Source: Alphaproteobacteria bacterium | GTDB lineage: Bacteria > Pseudomonadota > Alphaproteobacteria > Rickettsiales > SXRF01 | Direction of reading: 5' to 3' | Assembly (NCBI GenBank): GCA_019243895.1 | Contig: JAFATP010000289.1 | Location: 1-8,334, forward strand | DNA: 8,334 nt | Shown: positions 1 through 6,687 of the stretch, piece by piece | How the letters are laid out: the number at the start of each line of letters is the position of its first letter | Numbering within the stretch: the stretch's first letter is position 1 | Made by a program: the position numbers and the translations under genes | Notes under the pieces: generated by a model | What the model was told of the DNA's origin: nothing | What the model saw: the letters and a program-made list of their open reading frames with translations, nothing else | Databases searched by the model: none

Positions 1-483
1 CTCCGCCTCCGTGCGGCCCACTGCGCGATAACCATGCTGCACGTGCAGATGCTGCGGCTTCATGCCCACATGCCCCATCACCGGCACGCCACGCTCCACG
101 AGAAACCGGATCGTCTCCGCCATTTCCATGCCGCCTTCCAGCTTCACCGCGCCGCAGCCGGTGGCGGCCATCACTTTCGCGCACGCGGCGAAGGCCTGCA
201 CGGGGCTTTTCTGATAGGTGCCGAAGGGCATATCCACCGCCACCAGCGCGCGGGAAGAAGCGCGCACCACCGCCGCGCCGTGCATGATCATCATCGGCAG
301 GGTCACCGCCAGCGTGGATTCCATGCCATAAAGCACCATGCCCAGCGAATCGCCCACCAGCAATATGTCCACGTGCGGGTCCAGCAGCCGCGCAAACGGC
401 GCCGTATAGGCGGTAAGCGCCACAATGCCGCCCCTGCCTTTGCGGGAGCGGAGATCGGCGGCGGTGATGCGTGCGCGTTCCAT
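1..483 (-). CDS. panB: 3-methyl-2-oxobutanoate hydroxymethyltransferase (ketopantoate hydroxymethyltransferase), C-terminus cut by window edge
   Basis: PanB transfers a hydroxymethyl group from 5,10-methylenetetrahydrofolate to 2-oxoisovalerate, giving ketopantoate, the first committed step of pantothenate synthesis in the cytoplasm. The visible 161 residues read from an ATG at 483 and stay open to position 1; family members are usually about 260-275 residues, so roughly the last 100 are missing. Motifs in order: [12 protein letters not shown] (24-35), [13 protein letters not shown] (41-53) with metal ligand D45, VDMPFGTYQ (83-91) with D84, VKLEGG (113-118) with K114 and E116, and GHVGMKPQ (137-144). 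The catalytic glutamate found later in the family falls outside the window. The start is firm: an in-frame TGA lies three codons upstream (490-492). No strong ribosome binding site is seen. It follows the histidine kinase by 31 bases on the same strand, so co-transcription is possible but their functions are not obviously linked. Confidence 0.96.
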   Translation of the reverse strand, partial: MERARITAADLRSRKGRGGIVALTAYTAPFARLLDPHVDILLVGDSLGMVLYGMESTLAVTLPMMIMHGAAVVRASSRALVAVDMPFGTYQKSPVQAFAACAKVMAATGCGAVKLEGGMEMAETIRFLVERGVPVMGHVGMKPQHLHVQHGYRAVGRTEAE

Positions 484-514
484 ACCGGTTCAGGAGCCAT
501 CCATCGCTCGAGAT

Positions 515-1912
515 TTACGAGGCCGCCGGCTTGACCGTGATGCCTTCCTTCGCGCGGAATACCCGCGGCAGCGAGAAGGTGATGACGGTGCCGGCATTCA
601 GTTCGCTCTTAATAGAGAACTTGCCGCCCAGCGCCTCCACGAATTTTCGCGTCAGCGGCAGGCCGAGTCCGGTTCCTTCATACTTCCGAGAGAGCGCGTT
701 GTCCACCTGTCCGAAGGGGGCCATCGCCTTGGCGATGTCCTTGGGCGCAATGCCGATGCCCGTGTCCGCCACTTCGAACATGAAGGCGTCATCGGTGAGA
801 TCGCGCCAGCCGGACACGCGCACGCGGCCGGTAGCGGGAGTGAATTTCACGGCGTTGGATAACAGGTTCAGCATAATCTGCTTGAATTTCTTTGCATCCG
901 TTTCCAGCACAAACGGGTCCTTCGGCATGGCGTTAATCAGCTCCACGTTACCGTTTTCGGCACGCGGCGAAACCAAGCGCAGGCAGTTGGCCACCATCTT
1001 GGTGGCGTTGACTTCCTCCACCTCCAGCTCCAGCTTGCCGGAAGCCGCTTTGGAGAAGTCCAGGATATCGTTGATTAAGGCCAGCAGATGCACCCCTGAG
1101 TTATAAATATCGGTGATATAACCCTGATAGGCGGTATTCTTTATCTCGCCCAGCATCTGGTCTTTAATAATCTCCGAGAATCCGATAATGGCGTTAAGCG
1201 GGGTGCGCAACTCGTGGCTGACATTGGCGAGGAACAGCGATTTTTCCTGATTCTCGGCCTGCGCCGCGGCGGCGGCGGCGGCAAGCTCTACATTCGCCTC
1301 ATGCTGCCGCGCGATAATCACCTCCGCCTTGCGCGAAGTAATGACAAGCATCCAGATCAGCACGATGAACACCATCATCACTCCGCCGGAGGCAATCCAT
1401 TGCTGCAGCGCCAGCTTATGCCATTGCGGCGAAAGATCGCTATACAGCTCCAGATAGGCCTGGGGCGGCTGGCCCGGCGGCGCCACCGGCAACACGCCGC
1501 GCAGCAGCGTGGCGCCGGGATTCACTTCCGGCACTCCTGCCTCAGACGCGCTCAGCAGCACAGCGCCTTGCGCCGGAGCGCGTGCAAACTGCTCGGCGCT
1601 CAGCGTGCCGCCGGTGCCCCACAGCAGCAAGCCCTGGGGTGTATATAAGCGTGCCGCCGCCAGGGAGAAACGCTGCATGAAGCCGGTTGCTTCCTGGCGG
1701 AATGCAGGCAAGGCATCGCCATGCTGTAATGCCGCGCCGTATTTTTGCCACAGCACCTCCGTAAAAAACTGGGTCTGATCCGCCTGGCGGGCGGCGGCAA
1801 GCGCTTGCAGGCTGGTGCCCACCTGGGAACGGAAATAAAGCCCGATCAGACCCGCGCTCAAAAGCGCCGTTACCAGGCTTGCCAGAGCAAAAAGGCGCAG
1901 ATAAGCCTTCAT
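515..1912 (-). CDS. Membrane-bound sensor histidine kinase, PleC/DivJ-like core
   Basis: This is a 465-residue sensor kinase of the two-component type. A membrane segment (about 6-27) and a second one (about 172-192) enclose a roughly 145-residue extracytoplasmic region that I do not recognise. An Ala/Glu/Gln-rich helical linker (195-225, with seven alanines at 211-217) leads into the dimerisation domain. Its H-box is FLANVSHELRTPLN (227-240), with H233 as the likely phospho-acceptor. The ATPase domain shows the N-box NLLSNA (349-354), the G1 box DTGIGI (383-388), the F-box PFGQ (399-402) and the G2 box GTGLGLPL (413-420). The catalytic set looks complete, with no receiver domain attached. 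The wording around the H-box (NAIIGFSEI, then a GVHLLALINDILDFSK stretch) resembles the alphaproteobacterial PleC/DivJ/PdhS group; that is family knowledge, and the exact orthologue is inference. An in-frame TAA lies just upstream of the ATG at 1912. No response regulator is in the window. Confidence 0.95.
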   Translation of the reverse strand: MKAYLRLFALASLVTALLSAGLIGLYFRSQVGTSLQALAAARQADQTQFFTEVLWQKYGAALQHGDALPAFRQEATGFMQRFSLAAARLYTPQGLLLWGTGGTLSAEQFARAPAQGAVLLSASEAGVPEVNPGATLLRGVLPVAPPGQPPQAYLELYSDLSPQWHKLALQQWIASGGVMMVFIVLIWMLVITSRKAEVIIARQHEANVELAAAAAAAQAENQEKSLFLANVSHELRTPLNAIIGFSEIIKDQMLGEIKNTAYQGYITDIYNSGVHLLALINDILDFSKAASGKLELEVEEVNATKMVANCLRLVSPRAENGNVELINAMPKDPFVLETDAKKFKQIMLNLLSNAVKFTPATGRVRVSGWRDLTDDAFMFEVADTGIGIAPKDIAKAMAPFGQVDNALSRKYEGTGLGLPLTRKFVEALGGKFSIKSELNAGTVITFSLPRVFRAKEGITVKPAAS

Positions 1913-1972
1913 AAGCGATTAGCGTTATCTTTTAATGACATAAATCACCGGCATAACGCATGATTTCCGCTG

Positions 1973-2001
1973 TTGACAGGATTCCGCCCGCCTAGTATGT
2001 A
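1973..2001 (+). promoter_or_regulatory. Probable sigma-70-type promoter of the rpmH-argB operon
   Basis: A perfect -35 hexamer TTGACA (1973-1978) is followed by 17 bases and a -10-like TATGTA (1996-2001). Transcription would begin near 2007-2009, giving a leader of about 35 bases before rpmH. It lies in the 130-base divergent region (1913-2042) between the kinase and rpmH. A strong housekeeping promoter is expected for a ribosomal protein operon. I saw no comparably good promoter on the minus strand for the kinase. Confidence 0.75.
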
Positions 2002-2030
2002 GTCAACCTCTTAAACTTACGTAAAATTAT

Positions 2031-2034
2031 AGAG
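2031..2034 (+). promoter_or_regulatory. Weak ribosome binding site of rpmH
   Basis: AGAG lies 8 bases before the rpmH ATG at 2043. It is a short match to the Shine-Dalgarno sequence, which is modest for a highly expressed ribosomal protein gene. The surrounding leader is A/T-rich and probably unstructured. Confidence 0.4.
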
Positions 2035-2042
2035 TAACCGCC

Positions 2043-2177
2043 ATGAAACGTACCTATCAGCCAAGTCGCCTGGTGCGTAAGCGTCGCCACGGTTTCCGCT
2101 CCCGCATGGAAACAGTCGGCGGCCGCAGGGTATTGAACGCCCGCCGCGCCAAAGGCCGCAAGCGCCTTTCGGCATAG
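2043..2177 (+). CDS. rpmH: 50S ribosomal protein L34
   Basis: A 44-residue, very basic protein that reads as full-length bacterial L34. It begins [20 protein letters not shown], contains the [19 protein letters not shown] tail typical of the family, and ends at a TAG. L34 is a small structural protein of the large ribosomal subunit, bound to 23S rRNA. The start is the first ATG after the promoter at 1973-2001, and the length equals the usual family length. It is the first gene of the six-gene block and sits directly before rnpA, the near-universal bacterial arrangement. The rnpA reading frame continues in the same phase after this TAG and three more codons. Confidence 0.98.
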   Translation: MKRTYQPSRLVRKRRHGFRSRMETVGGRRVLNARRAKGRKRLSA

Positions 2178-2186
2178 TTAATTAAC

Positions 2187-2621
2187 GTGCCGGTAATAGA
2201 ACGGCTGCGAAAGCGCAAGGATTTTTTAAGAATATCGTCGCAAGGACGCAAGGTAATAACCGAGAATTTCATTTTACTGGCCATGGCGATGCCGGAAAAT
2301 GAAACAATATCCGATGTGGCGCGTTTCGGCTTCACCGTGACAAAAAAAATGGGAAATGCGCCGCAGCGCAACCGCATCCGCCGCCGTTTGCGTGAGGCAG
2401 TGCGGGCGCAGGCACCCGCTACGGCGCAGGCCGGCTGGGATTATGTATTGATTGCCCGCAACAACGCTTTACAATGCGCGTTTTCGACGTTATTGCGGGA
2501 GGTAAGCCATGCCGTGCCGCGCGTGCCAGCAGCGGCCAAGAATACGCCCCGGCCGCGCCGGCAAAAAAACCAAGGGCAAAAACTGACCAAGGAAATACCG
2601 AGATGCGGACCGTCATCGTGA
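2187..2621 (+). CDS. rnpA: Ribonuclease P protein component
   Basis: This is the small basic protein subunit of RNase P, which helps the catalytic RNA remove 5' leaders from precursor tRNAs. The 144-residue product opens with ERLRKRKDFLR (5-15) and carries the family signature RFGFTVTKKMGNAPQRNRIR (46-65), including the RNR core (61-63), followed by RRLREAVR. A central strand DYVLIARNNA (85-94) is also typical. The start is a GTG at 2187; no Shine-Dalgarno sequence precedes it, and the 9-base gap after rpmH suggests translational coupling. The protein is longer than the usual 110-125 residues: from about residue 113 it has a basic, low-complexity tail (PAAAKNTPRPRRQKNQGQK). The last 19 bases overlap yidD. 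The function is secure; the role of the tail is unknown. Confidence 0.96.
   Translation: MPVIERLRKRKDFLRISSQGRKVITENFILLAMAMPENETISDVARFGFTVTKKMGNAPQRNRIRRRLREAVRAQAPATAQAGWDYVLIARNNALQCAFSTLLREVSHAVPRVPAAAKNTPRPRRQKNQGQKLTKEIPRCGPSS
2589..2594 (+). promoter_or_regulatory. Ribosome binding site that fixes the yidD start
   Basis: AAGGAA lies 8 bases before the ATG at 2603, inside the 3' end of rnpA. It is one of the clearer Shine-Dalgarno matches in the window. It supports ATG 2603 over an upstream in-frame ATG at 2474 and a downstream one at 2624. Confidence 0.65.
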
Positions 2622-2812
2622 GTATGATAGCATTTTATCAATATGCGGTTTCGCCGCTGCTGGGCTGCCATTGCCGGTTTGAGCCGAGCTGCTCGCATTA
2701 TGCGCGCCAAGCGGTCATGCGTTATGGGCTCCGGCGCGGCGGCATGATGGCGGCAACACGCCTGCTGCGCTGCCAGCCGTTCGGCGCGCACGGTATCGAC
2801 CCCGTACCCTGA
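2603..2812 (+). CDS. yidD: Membrane protein insertion efficiency factor YidD
   Basis: A 69-residue protein of the YidD family, which assists YidC-dependent insertion of inner-membrane proteins and associates with the cytoplasmic face of the membrane. Family features are visible in order: FYQYAVSPLLG (11-21), CRFEPSCSHYARQAV (24-38), a YGLRRGG turn, RLLRCQPFG (54-62) and the terminal GIDPVP. The conserved cysteines in CRF, PSCS and LLRC are all present. The start at 2603 gives the normal family length and has a good ribosome binding site. The gene overlaps the end of rnpA by 19 bases in another frame and ends 18 bases before yidC, a conserved pairing that fits its role. Confidence 0.96.
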   Translation: MRTVIVSMIAFYQYAVSPLLGCHCRFEPSCSHYARQAVMRYGLRRGGMMAATRLLRCQPFGAHGIDPVP

Positions 2813-2830
2813 TAGACAATACAGATTCAC

Positions 2831-4621
2831 ATGCTGCCACGCCGTAATGCTCCCGATCAGCGCAATCTTATTTTGGCAGTGCTCCTGTCGGCGATGCTTA
2901 TTATCGCCTGGCAGGCGCTGGTGGAAGCGCCGAAGCGCCGCGAATTGGCACAATGGAACGTTCTTCACGAGCAGAAAAAGCAGGAACAGGCTGCCGCCGA
3001 ACGCGCCAGGGTGAACACGCCGGAGGAAAACGCCGTTCCCATGACGCGCGAGCAGCAACTGGCCCAATCGCCGCGGGTGCCGATTGCCTCGCCGAAGCTT
3101 TCCGGCTCCATCGCCTTGCGCGGATTGAGACTGGATGACCTAGTGCTGGCGAAATACCGCGAAACCATCGATCCGAAAAGCCCGCCTGTGACCTTGCTGG
3201 CGCCGCAAGGGCAACCGGACGCGTATTTCGCGCAGATAGGCTGGCTGCCACAAGGAGCGGAGACGGCTCGCCTGCCCAATGACCAGACGCTGTGGCAGGC
3301 AGACGGCAAGACGCTGACGCCGCAGGCGCCGCTGACGCTGCATTGGGATAACGGGGCGGGCGTGCGTTTCTTCATTACCGTGGCGCTGGACGGCAATTAT
3401 ATGTTCACCATCACGCAGCGGGTGGAAAATCAGAGCGGCGCGCCCGTTTCCGTGGTGCCATACGGCTACATCAACCGCGCCTATGAGGATCCCGGCAGCC
3501 ATGCCTATATCCTGCATGAAGGGCCGATCGGCGTGCTGGACAGCTCGCTAAAGGAGGTAGTGTATAAGGATCTGCGCGACAAGGGCAGCCAGGCGTTCGA
3601 TCAGACGCAAGGCTGGCTCGGCATCACCGATAAATACTGGCTGGTGGCTCTGGTGCCGGGGGAGCCTTTCCGCGCCCGCTTCGATTATTATCAGAAAAAC
3701 GGGCAGGACCGTTATCAAGTGGATTATACCGGTACGCCGCTTACCATTGCGCCGGGACAGCATGCGGACAGCCATCTGCATTTCTTCAGCGGCGCCAAGG
3801 AACTGGACGCGCTGGATCATTACGCCAAGGGCGATGCGCAGGCGGGGATCCCGCCGATTCCCCTTTTTGACCGGGCCGTGGATTTCGGCGTGTTTTACTT
3901 CCTTACCAAGCCGCTCGCGCTGTTTCTGAACTTTCTTTATAAAATGGTCGGAAATTTCGGCGTGGCGATTCTGCTGCTGACGGTGTGCATCAAGCTGCTG
4001 ATGTTCCCGCTGGCCAATAAAGGCTATCACGCCGCCGCGCAGATGCGCGCGCTGCAGCCGCAGATGCAATACCTGCGGGATTTGCACCAGAACGACCGCG
4101 TGAAAATGCAGCAGGCGCTGATGGAGCTGTACAAGCGCGAGAAGGTGAACCCCGCCGCCGGCTGCCTTCCCATTTTTGTGCAGATTCCGGTGTTTTTCTC
4201 CCTCTATAAAGTGCTGTATGTGACCATCGAAATGCGTCACGCGCCGTTCTTCGGCTGGATCCGCGATCTTTCGGCGGCCGATCCCTCCAATATTTTCAAT
4301 CTGTTCGGATTGATTCCGTGGCAGCCGCCGATCTGGCTGCACCTGGGATTATTGCCGATCGTGATGGGGGTCACCATGCTGGTGCAGATGAAGCAGCAGC
4401 CCGCCCCTACCGATCCGGTGCAGGCGAAAATGATGAAGCTGATGCCGTATTTCTTCACCTTGATGCTGGCGCGCATGCCGGCCGGGCTGGTGCTTTACTG
4501 GACATGCAGCAACCTGCTTTCCATCGTGCAGCAGCTGGCCATTACGAGGCGCTACGAGGCGCTGAAAGCGGATGCGCAGGAAAGCGGGGCGTCTGCGAAA
4601 GCCGGCAGCCGCAGCGCCTAA
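2831..4621 (+). CDS. yidC: Membrane protein insertase YidC (Oxa1/Alb3 family)
   Basis: YidC inserts and folds inner-membrane proteins, alone or with the Sec translocon. The 596-residue product has the Gram-negative layout. An N-terminal membrane segment follows the opening QRNLILAVLLSAMLIIAWQA (10-29). A large periplasmic domain (about 31-345) comes next, with the typical NGQDRYQVDYTG region at 290-301. The Oxa1-type core (about 355-572) holds membrane segments near 372-393, 443-463, 500-519 and 537-566. The basic groove residue needed for insertion in Escherichia coli (an arginine in the second membrane segment) appears here as K388 in LLTVCIKLLMFPL. Other core motifs are GCLPIFVQIPVFFSLYKVL (444-462) and MPAGLVLYWTCSNLLSI (549-565). 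The C-terminal tail (573-596) is short and Ala/Ser-rich. No strong ribosome binding site precedes the ATG at 2831. engB starts 8 bases after the stop. Confidence 0.98.
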   Translation: MLPRRNAPDQRNLILAVLLSAMLIIAWQALVEAPKRRELAQWNVLHEQKKQEQAAAERARVNTPEENAVPMTREQQLAQSPRVPIASPKLSGSIALRGLRLDDLVLAKYRETIDPKSPPVTLLAPQGQPDAYFAQIGWLPQGAETARLPNDQTLWQADGKTLTPQAPLTLHWDNGAGVRFFITVALDGNYMFTITQRVENQSGAPVSVVPYGYINRAYEDPGSHAYILHEGPIGVLDSSLKEVVYKDLRDKGSQAFDQTQGWLGITDKYWLVALVPGEPFRARFDYYQKNGQDRYQVDYTGTPLTIAPGQHADSHLHFFSGAKELDALDHYAKGDAQAGIPPIPLFDRAVDFGVFYFLTKPLALFLNFLYKMVGNFGVAILLLTVCIKLLMFPLANKGYHAAAQMRALQPQMQYLRDLHQNDRVKMQQALMELYKREKVNPAAGCLPIFVQIPVFFSLYKVLYVTIEMRHAPFFGWIRDLSAADPSNIFNLFGLIPWQPPIWLHLGLLPIVMGVTMLVQMKQQPAPTDPVQAKMMKLMPYFFTLMLARMPAGLVLYWTCSNLLSIVQQLAITRRYEALKADAQESGASAKAGSRSA

Positions 4622-4629
4622 GCGCCAAT

Positions 4630-5235
4630 ATGGTGGAACTGTTCCGCCAATCCTGCCGATTCATCAAAAGCGCTCCTTCCATCGAGGCGCTGCCGCCGGG
4701 AAACTATCCGGAAGTCGCATTGATCGGCCGCTCGAATGTCGGCAAATCCAGCCTCATCAATGCGGTGACGGGAAAAAAAGCAATGGCGCGCGCCTCCGTC
4801 ACTCCCGGCCGCACGCAGATGCTGAATTTCTTTCTCATCGGCGAAGCGCTGATGCTGGCGGATCTGCCCGGTTACGGCTTCGCTAAAGCGCCCAAGCCGC
4901 TGGTCGCGGAGTGGAACCGGCTGGTGCGCGACTACCTGCGCACCCGGAGGAATTTATGCCGCGCCCTGCTGCTGGTGGATGCGCGCCGCGGCGTGATGGC
5001 GTCGGACGAAACGATGATGGCGCTGCTGGATGAAGCGGCGCTGAGTTTCCAGCTGGTGCTGACGAAGGCCGATGCCGTCGCGCCGTCCGCGCTTGCAGGC
5101 GTCGCCCAGCGGGCGCACGCCGCCGCGATTCTCCATCCCGCGGCGCACCCGCACGTGCTGGTGACCAGCGCGCGCCGCGCCGCCGGTGTGGAGGAGGTGA
5201 GGGAGACGCTTGCAATGCTTGTAAACTCGCGTTAA
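4630..5235 (+). CDS. engB: Ribosome biogenesis GTPase EngB (YihA/YsxC)
   Basis: A 201-residue TRAFAC-class GTPase needed in bacteria for assembly of the large ribosomal subunit. All G motifs are visible: G1 GRSNVGKS (33-40), G2 within VTPGRTQ (57-63), G3 DLPGYG (78-83), G4 TKAD (145-148) and the G5 region TSA (179-181). The upstream GNYPEVALIGRSN stretch and the length match the EngB group rather than larger GTPases such as Era or Der. The ATG at 4630 lies 8 bases after the yidC stop. The frame is open further upstream inside yidC, but those starts would add residues unlike the family. No clear ribosome binding site is seen, so coupling to yidC translation is likely. argB begins 10 bases after its stop. 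Confidence 0.97.
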   Translation: MVELFRQSCRFIKSAPSIEALPPGNYPEVALIGRSNVGKSSLINAVTGKKAMARASVTPGRTQMLNFFLIGEALMLADLPGYGFAKAPKPLVAEWNRLVRDYLRTRRNLCRALLLVDARRGVMASDETMMALLDEAALSFQLVLTKADAVAPSALAGVAQRAHAAAILHPAAHPHVLVTSARRAAGVEEVRETLAMLVNSR

Positions 5236-5245
5236 GAAAGCGCCC

Positions 5246-6163
5246 ATGCAAACCCGCGCCATCGAAACCCCGGAATCCTGGCTTCGCACCGCCGCCACCC
5301 TGGCGGAGGCGTTGCCTTACATGCGCCGTTTCTCCGGCGAGACGTTCATCATCAAATATGGCGGCCACGCCATGGGCGATCCCTCGCTGGCCAGCAAATT
5401 CGCCGCCGATGTGGTGCTGCTGAAGCAGGTGGGCATTCATCCGGTGGTGGTGCATGGCGGCGGCCCGCAGATCAGCCAGATGTTGGAGCGCCTGAAAATC
5501 CAGAGCTCGTTCGTGGACGGGCTGCGCGTCACCGACGCCTCGGCAGTGGAGATCGTGGAGATGGTGCTGTCCGGCACCATCAACAAGCAGATCGTGTCCG
5601 AGATCAATGCCGCAGGCGGCATGGCGGTTGGCATTTCCGGCAAGGACGGCCGGCTGATCGAGGCGAGGAAACTCCGCCGCGCCACGCGCGATCCTGATTC
5701 CAACATCGAGCGTATTCTGGATCTGGGCTTCGTCGGCGAGCCGCACACCATCAACCCGGCGATACTGGAGGAATTTCACGATTCCAACCTGATTCCGGTC
5801 ATTGCGCCGATCGGCCGCGGCCCGGGGGGTGAAACCTATAATATCAACGCCGATACGGTGGCCGGCGCGCTTGCCGCCGCCATGGCCGCGTGCAAGCTGA
5901 TCATTCTTACCGACGTGCCGGGCGTGCTGACGCCCGAAGGCCAGGTCATCAGCGAGCTGACGCTGCGCGAAGCCAAGCATCTGCTGAAGGACGGCATCAT
6001 CAGCGGCGGCATGATCCCCAAGGTGGACACCTGCATTCACGCGCTGGAAAATGATGTGGAGGCGTCGCATATCCTTGACGGGCGCCTGCCGCACGTGCTG
6101 CTGATCGAAACCTTCACGCAGCACGGCGCCGGCACGATGATTACGCAGGAAATGGTAAAATAA
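5246..6163 (+). CDS. argB: Acetylglutamate kinase
   Basis: ArgB phosphorylates N-acetyl-L-glutamate with ATP, the second step of arginine (ornithine) synthesis, in the cytoplasm. The 305-residue protein shows the amino-acid-kinase fold motifs: IIKYGGHAMG (35-44) with K37, VVVHGGGPQI (67-76), SGKDGRL (131-137), YNINADTVAGALA (198-210), LTDVPGVL (221-228) and SGGMIPKV (253-260) with K259. It has a leading helix of about 25 residues before the first beta strand. In this family such a helix goes with hexameric, arginine-inhibited enzymes, so feedback inhibition by arginine is likely but inferred. It is the last gene of the six-gene block, starting 10 bases after engB. Co-location with engB and yidC is common in alphaproteobacteria and does not imply a shared function. 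Only a weak hairpin follows the stop. Confidence 0.98.
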   Translation: MQTRAIETPESWLRTAATLAEALPYMRRFSGETFIIKYGGHAMGDPSLASKFAADVVLLKQVGIHPVVVHGGGPQISQMLERLKIQSSFVDGLRVTDASAVEIVEMVLSGTINKQIVSEINAAGGMAVGISGKDGRLIEARKLRRATRDPDSNIERILDLGFVGEPHTINPAILEEFHDSNLIPVIAPIGRGPGGETYNINADTVAGALAAAMAACKLIILTDVPGVLTPEGQVISELTLREAKHLLKDGIISGGMIPKVDTCIHALENDVEASHILDGRLPHVLLIETFTQHGAGTMITQEMVK

Positions 6164-6168
6164 CCATC

Positions 6169-6181
6169 GCTGCCAGGCAGC
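6169..6181. terminator. Short hairpin between convergent argB and the 6184-6687 gene (weak terminator candidate)
   Basis: GCTGC, loop CAG, GCAGC forms a five-base-pair stem in the 20-base gap between the argB stop (6163) and the end of the opposing gene (6184). There is no T-tract on either strand, so intrinsic termination is doubtful. It is listed because it is the only structure at the end of the long operon. Confidence 0.25.
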
Positions 6182-6183
6182 CC

Positions 6184-6687
6184 TTAGCGTTCTTGTTCGT
6201 TATTCGTGGAATCTTTGGAAAAGAGCTGGGTGAGGGATTTACTGTTGGCGATCGTCAGGATGGCGCCGATGGCAATGCCTCCCACCGTCAATCCCTCGAT
6301 GATCGCTTTTTGCTTATTGCCGCGATTGATGTAGTTCCACTTGGAAGTAAACCCGGCAATGCCCAGCTTCTCCATTTGCTCCTGAACGGCATGGGAGTGC
6401 CTTACCTTATTCGAAATGCTGCGCTCTAAAAACTCTTCCTTGCTGATGCTTTCATTCAGTCTCAAAGCCAGATCATGGCTGTGCTCATTGCCGAATGTTT
6501 CCTCGATGTCGCGGAACCCCCCTCGCTTTTTCGCTTTTTGATAGGCGCTGTCGCGGACACTGGTATGGGTGACAAGGAGCCCTGCCGCCAGCGAAAAAGG
6601 ATAGGCAAGAAATTTTATTACCCTTTGCGCGAACAAGGGATTGTCTTGTTCTGGGGATGCGGCTTCGGGTGGGACGGATTTGCTCAT
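6184..6687 (-). CDS. Unrecognised small protein with two predicted membrane segments
   Basis: I do not recognise this 167-residue protein. It starts with a short polar stretch (1-20), then a hydrophobic segment (about 24-42, with FLAYPFSLAAGLL). A highly charged, probably helical middle (45-127) follows, rich in K, E, R, H and S, with HSHDLALRLNESISKEEFLE and RHSHAVQEQMEKLGI. A second hydrophobic segment (about 128-147, EGLTVGGIAIGAILTIANS) and a polar tail rich in N, S and E end it. The charged part may lie on one side of the membrane with both termini on the other. The DNA is visibly less G+C-rich than the flanking genes, which may mean recent acquisition or weak codon selection. It lies 119 bases downstream of rppH on the same strand, behind a hairpin, and faces argB. 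The ATG at 6687 has no clear ribosome binding site. That it is a real gene is likely; its function is unknown. Confidence 0.75.
   Translation of the reverse strand: MSKSVPPEAASPEQDNPLFAQRVIKFLAYPFSLAAGLLVTHTSVRDSAYQKAKKRGGFRDIEETFGNEHSHDLALRLNESISKEEFLERSISNKVRHSHAVQEQMEKLGIAGFTSKWNYINRGNKQKAIIEGLTVGGIAIGAILTIANSKSLTQLFSKDSTNNEQER

Noticed and set aside
34..534. A 166-codon plus-strand open frame rich in histidine
   Set aside because: It is the antisense shadow of panB, whose catalytic motifs are clear on the minus strand.
1913..2042. Replication origin next to rpmH
   Set aside because: In some bacteria rpmH neighbours dnaA and the origin, but I see no DnaA boxes (TTATCCACA-like) and no dnaA or dnaN here; this gene order in alphaproteobacteria usually lacks the origin.
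2474..2812. A longer start for yidD inside rnpA
   Set aside because: The added 43 residues are unlike YidD, while ATG 2603 has AAGGAA at good spacing and gives the normal length.
3548..4342. A 264-codon minus-strand open frame within yidC
   Set aside because: It is antisense to the conserved yidC coding region, has His/Gln/Arg-rich composition and no recognisable domain.
4318..5235. A longer start for engB inside yidC
   Set aside because: The extra 104 residues overlap yidC and look like out-of-frame translation; the family start corresponds to ATG 4630.
4883..6124. A 413-codon open frame on the minus strand, antisense to engB and argB
   Set aside because: It lies wholly opposite two well-supported conserved genes, and its translation is His/Arg/Ala-rich low complexity without motifs, as expected for the opposite strand of G+C-rich coding DNA.
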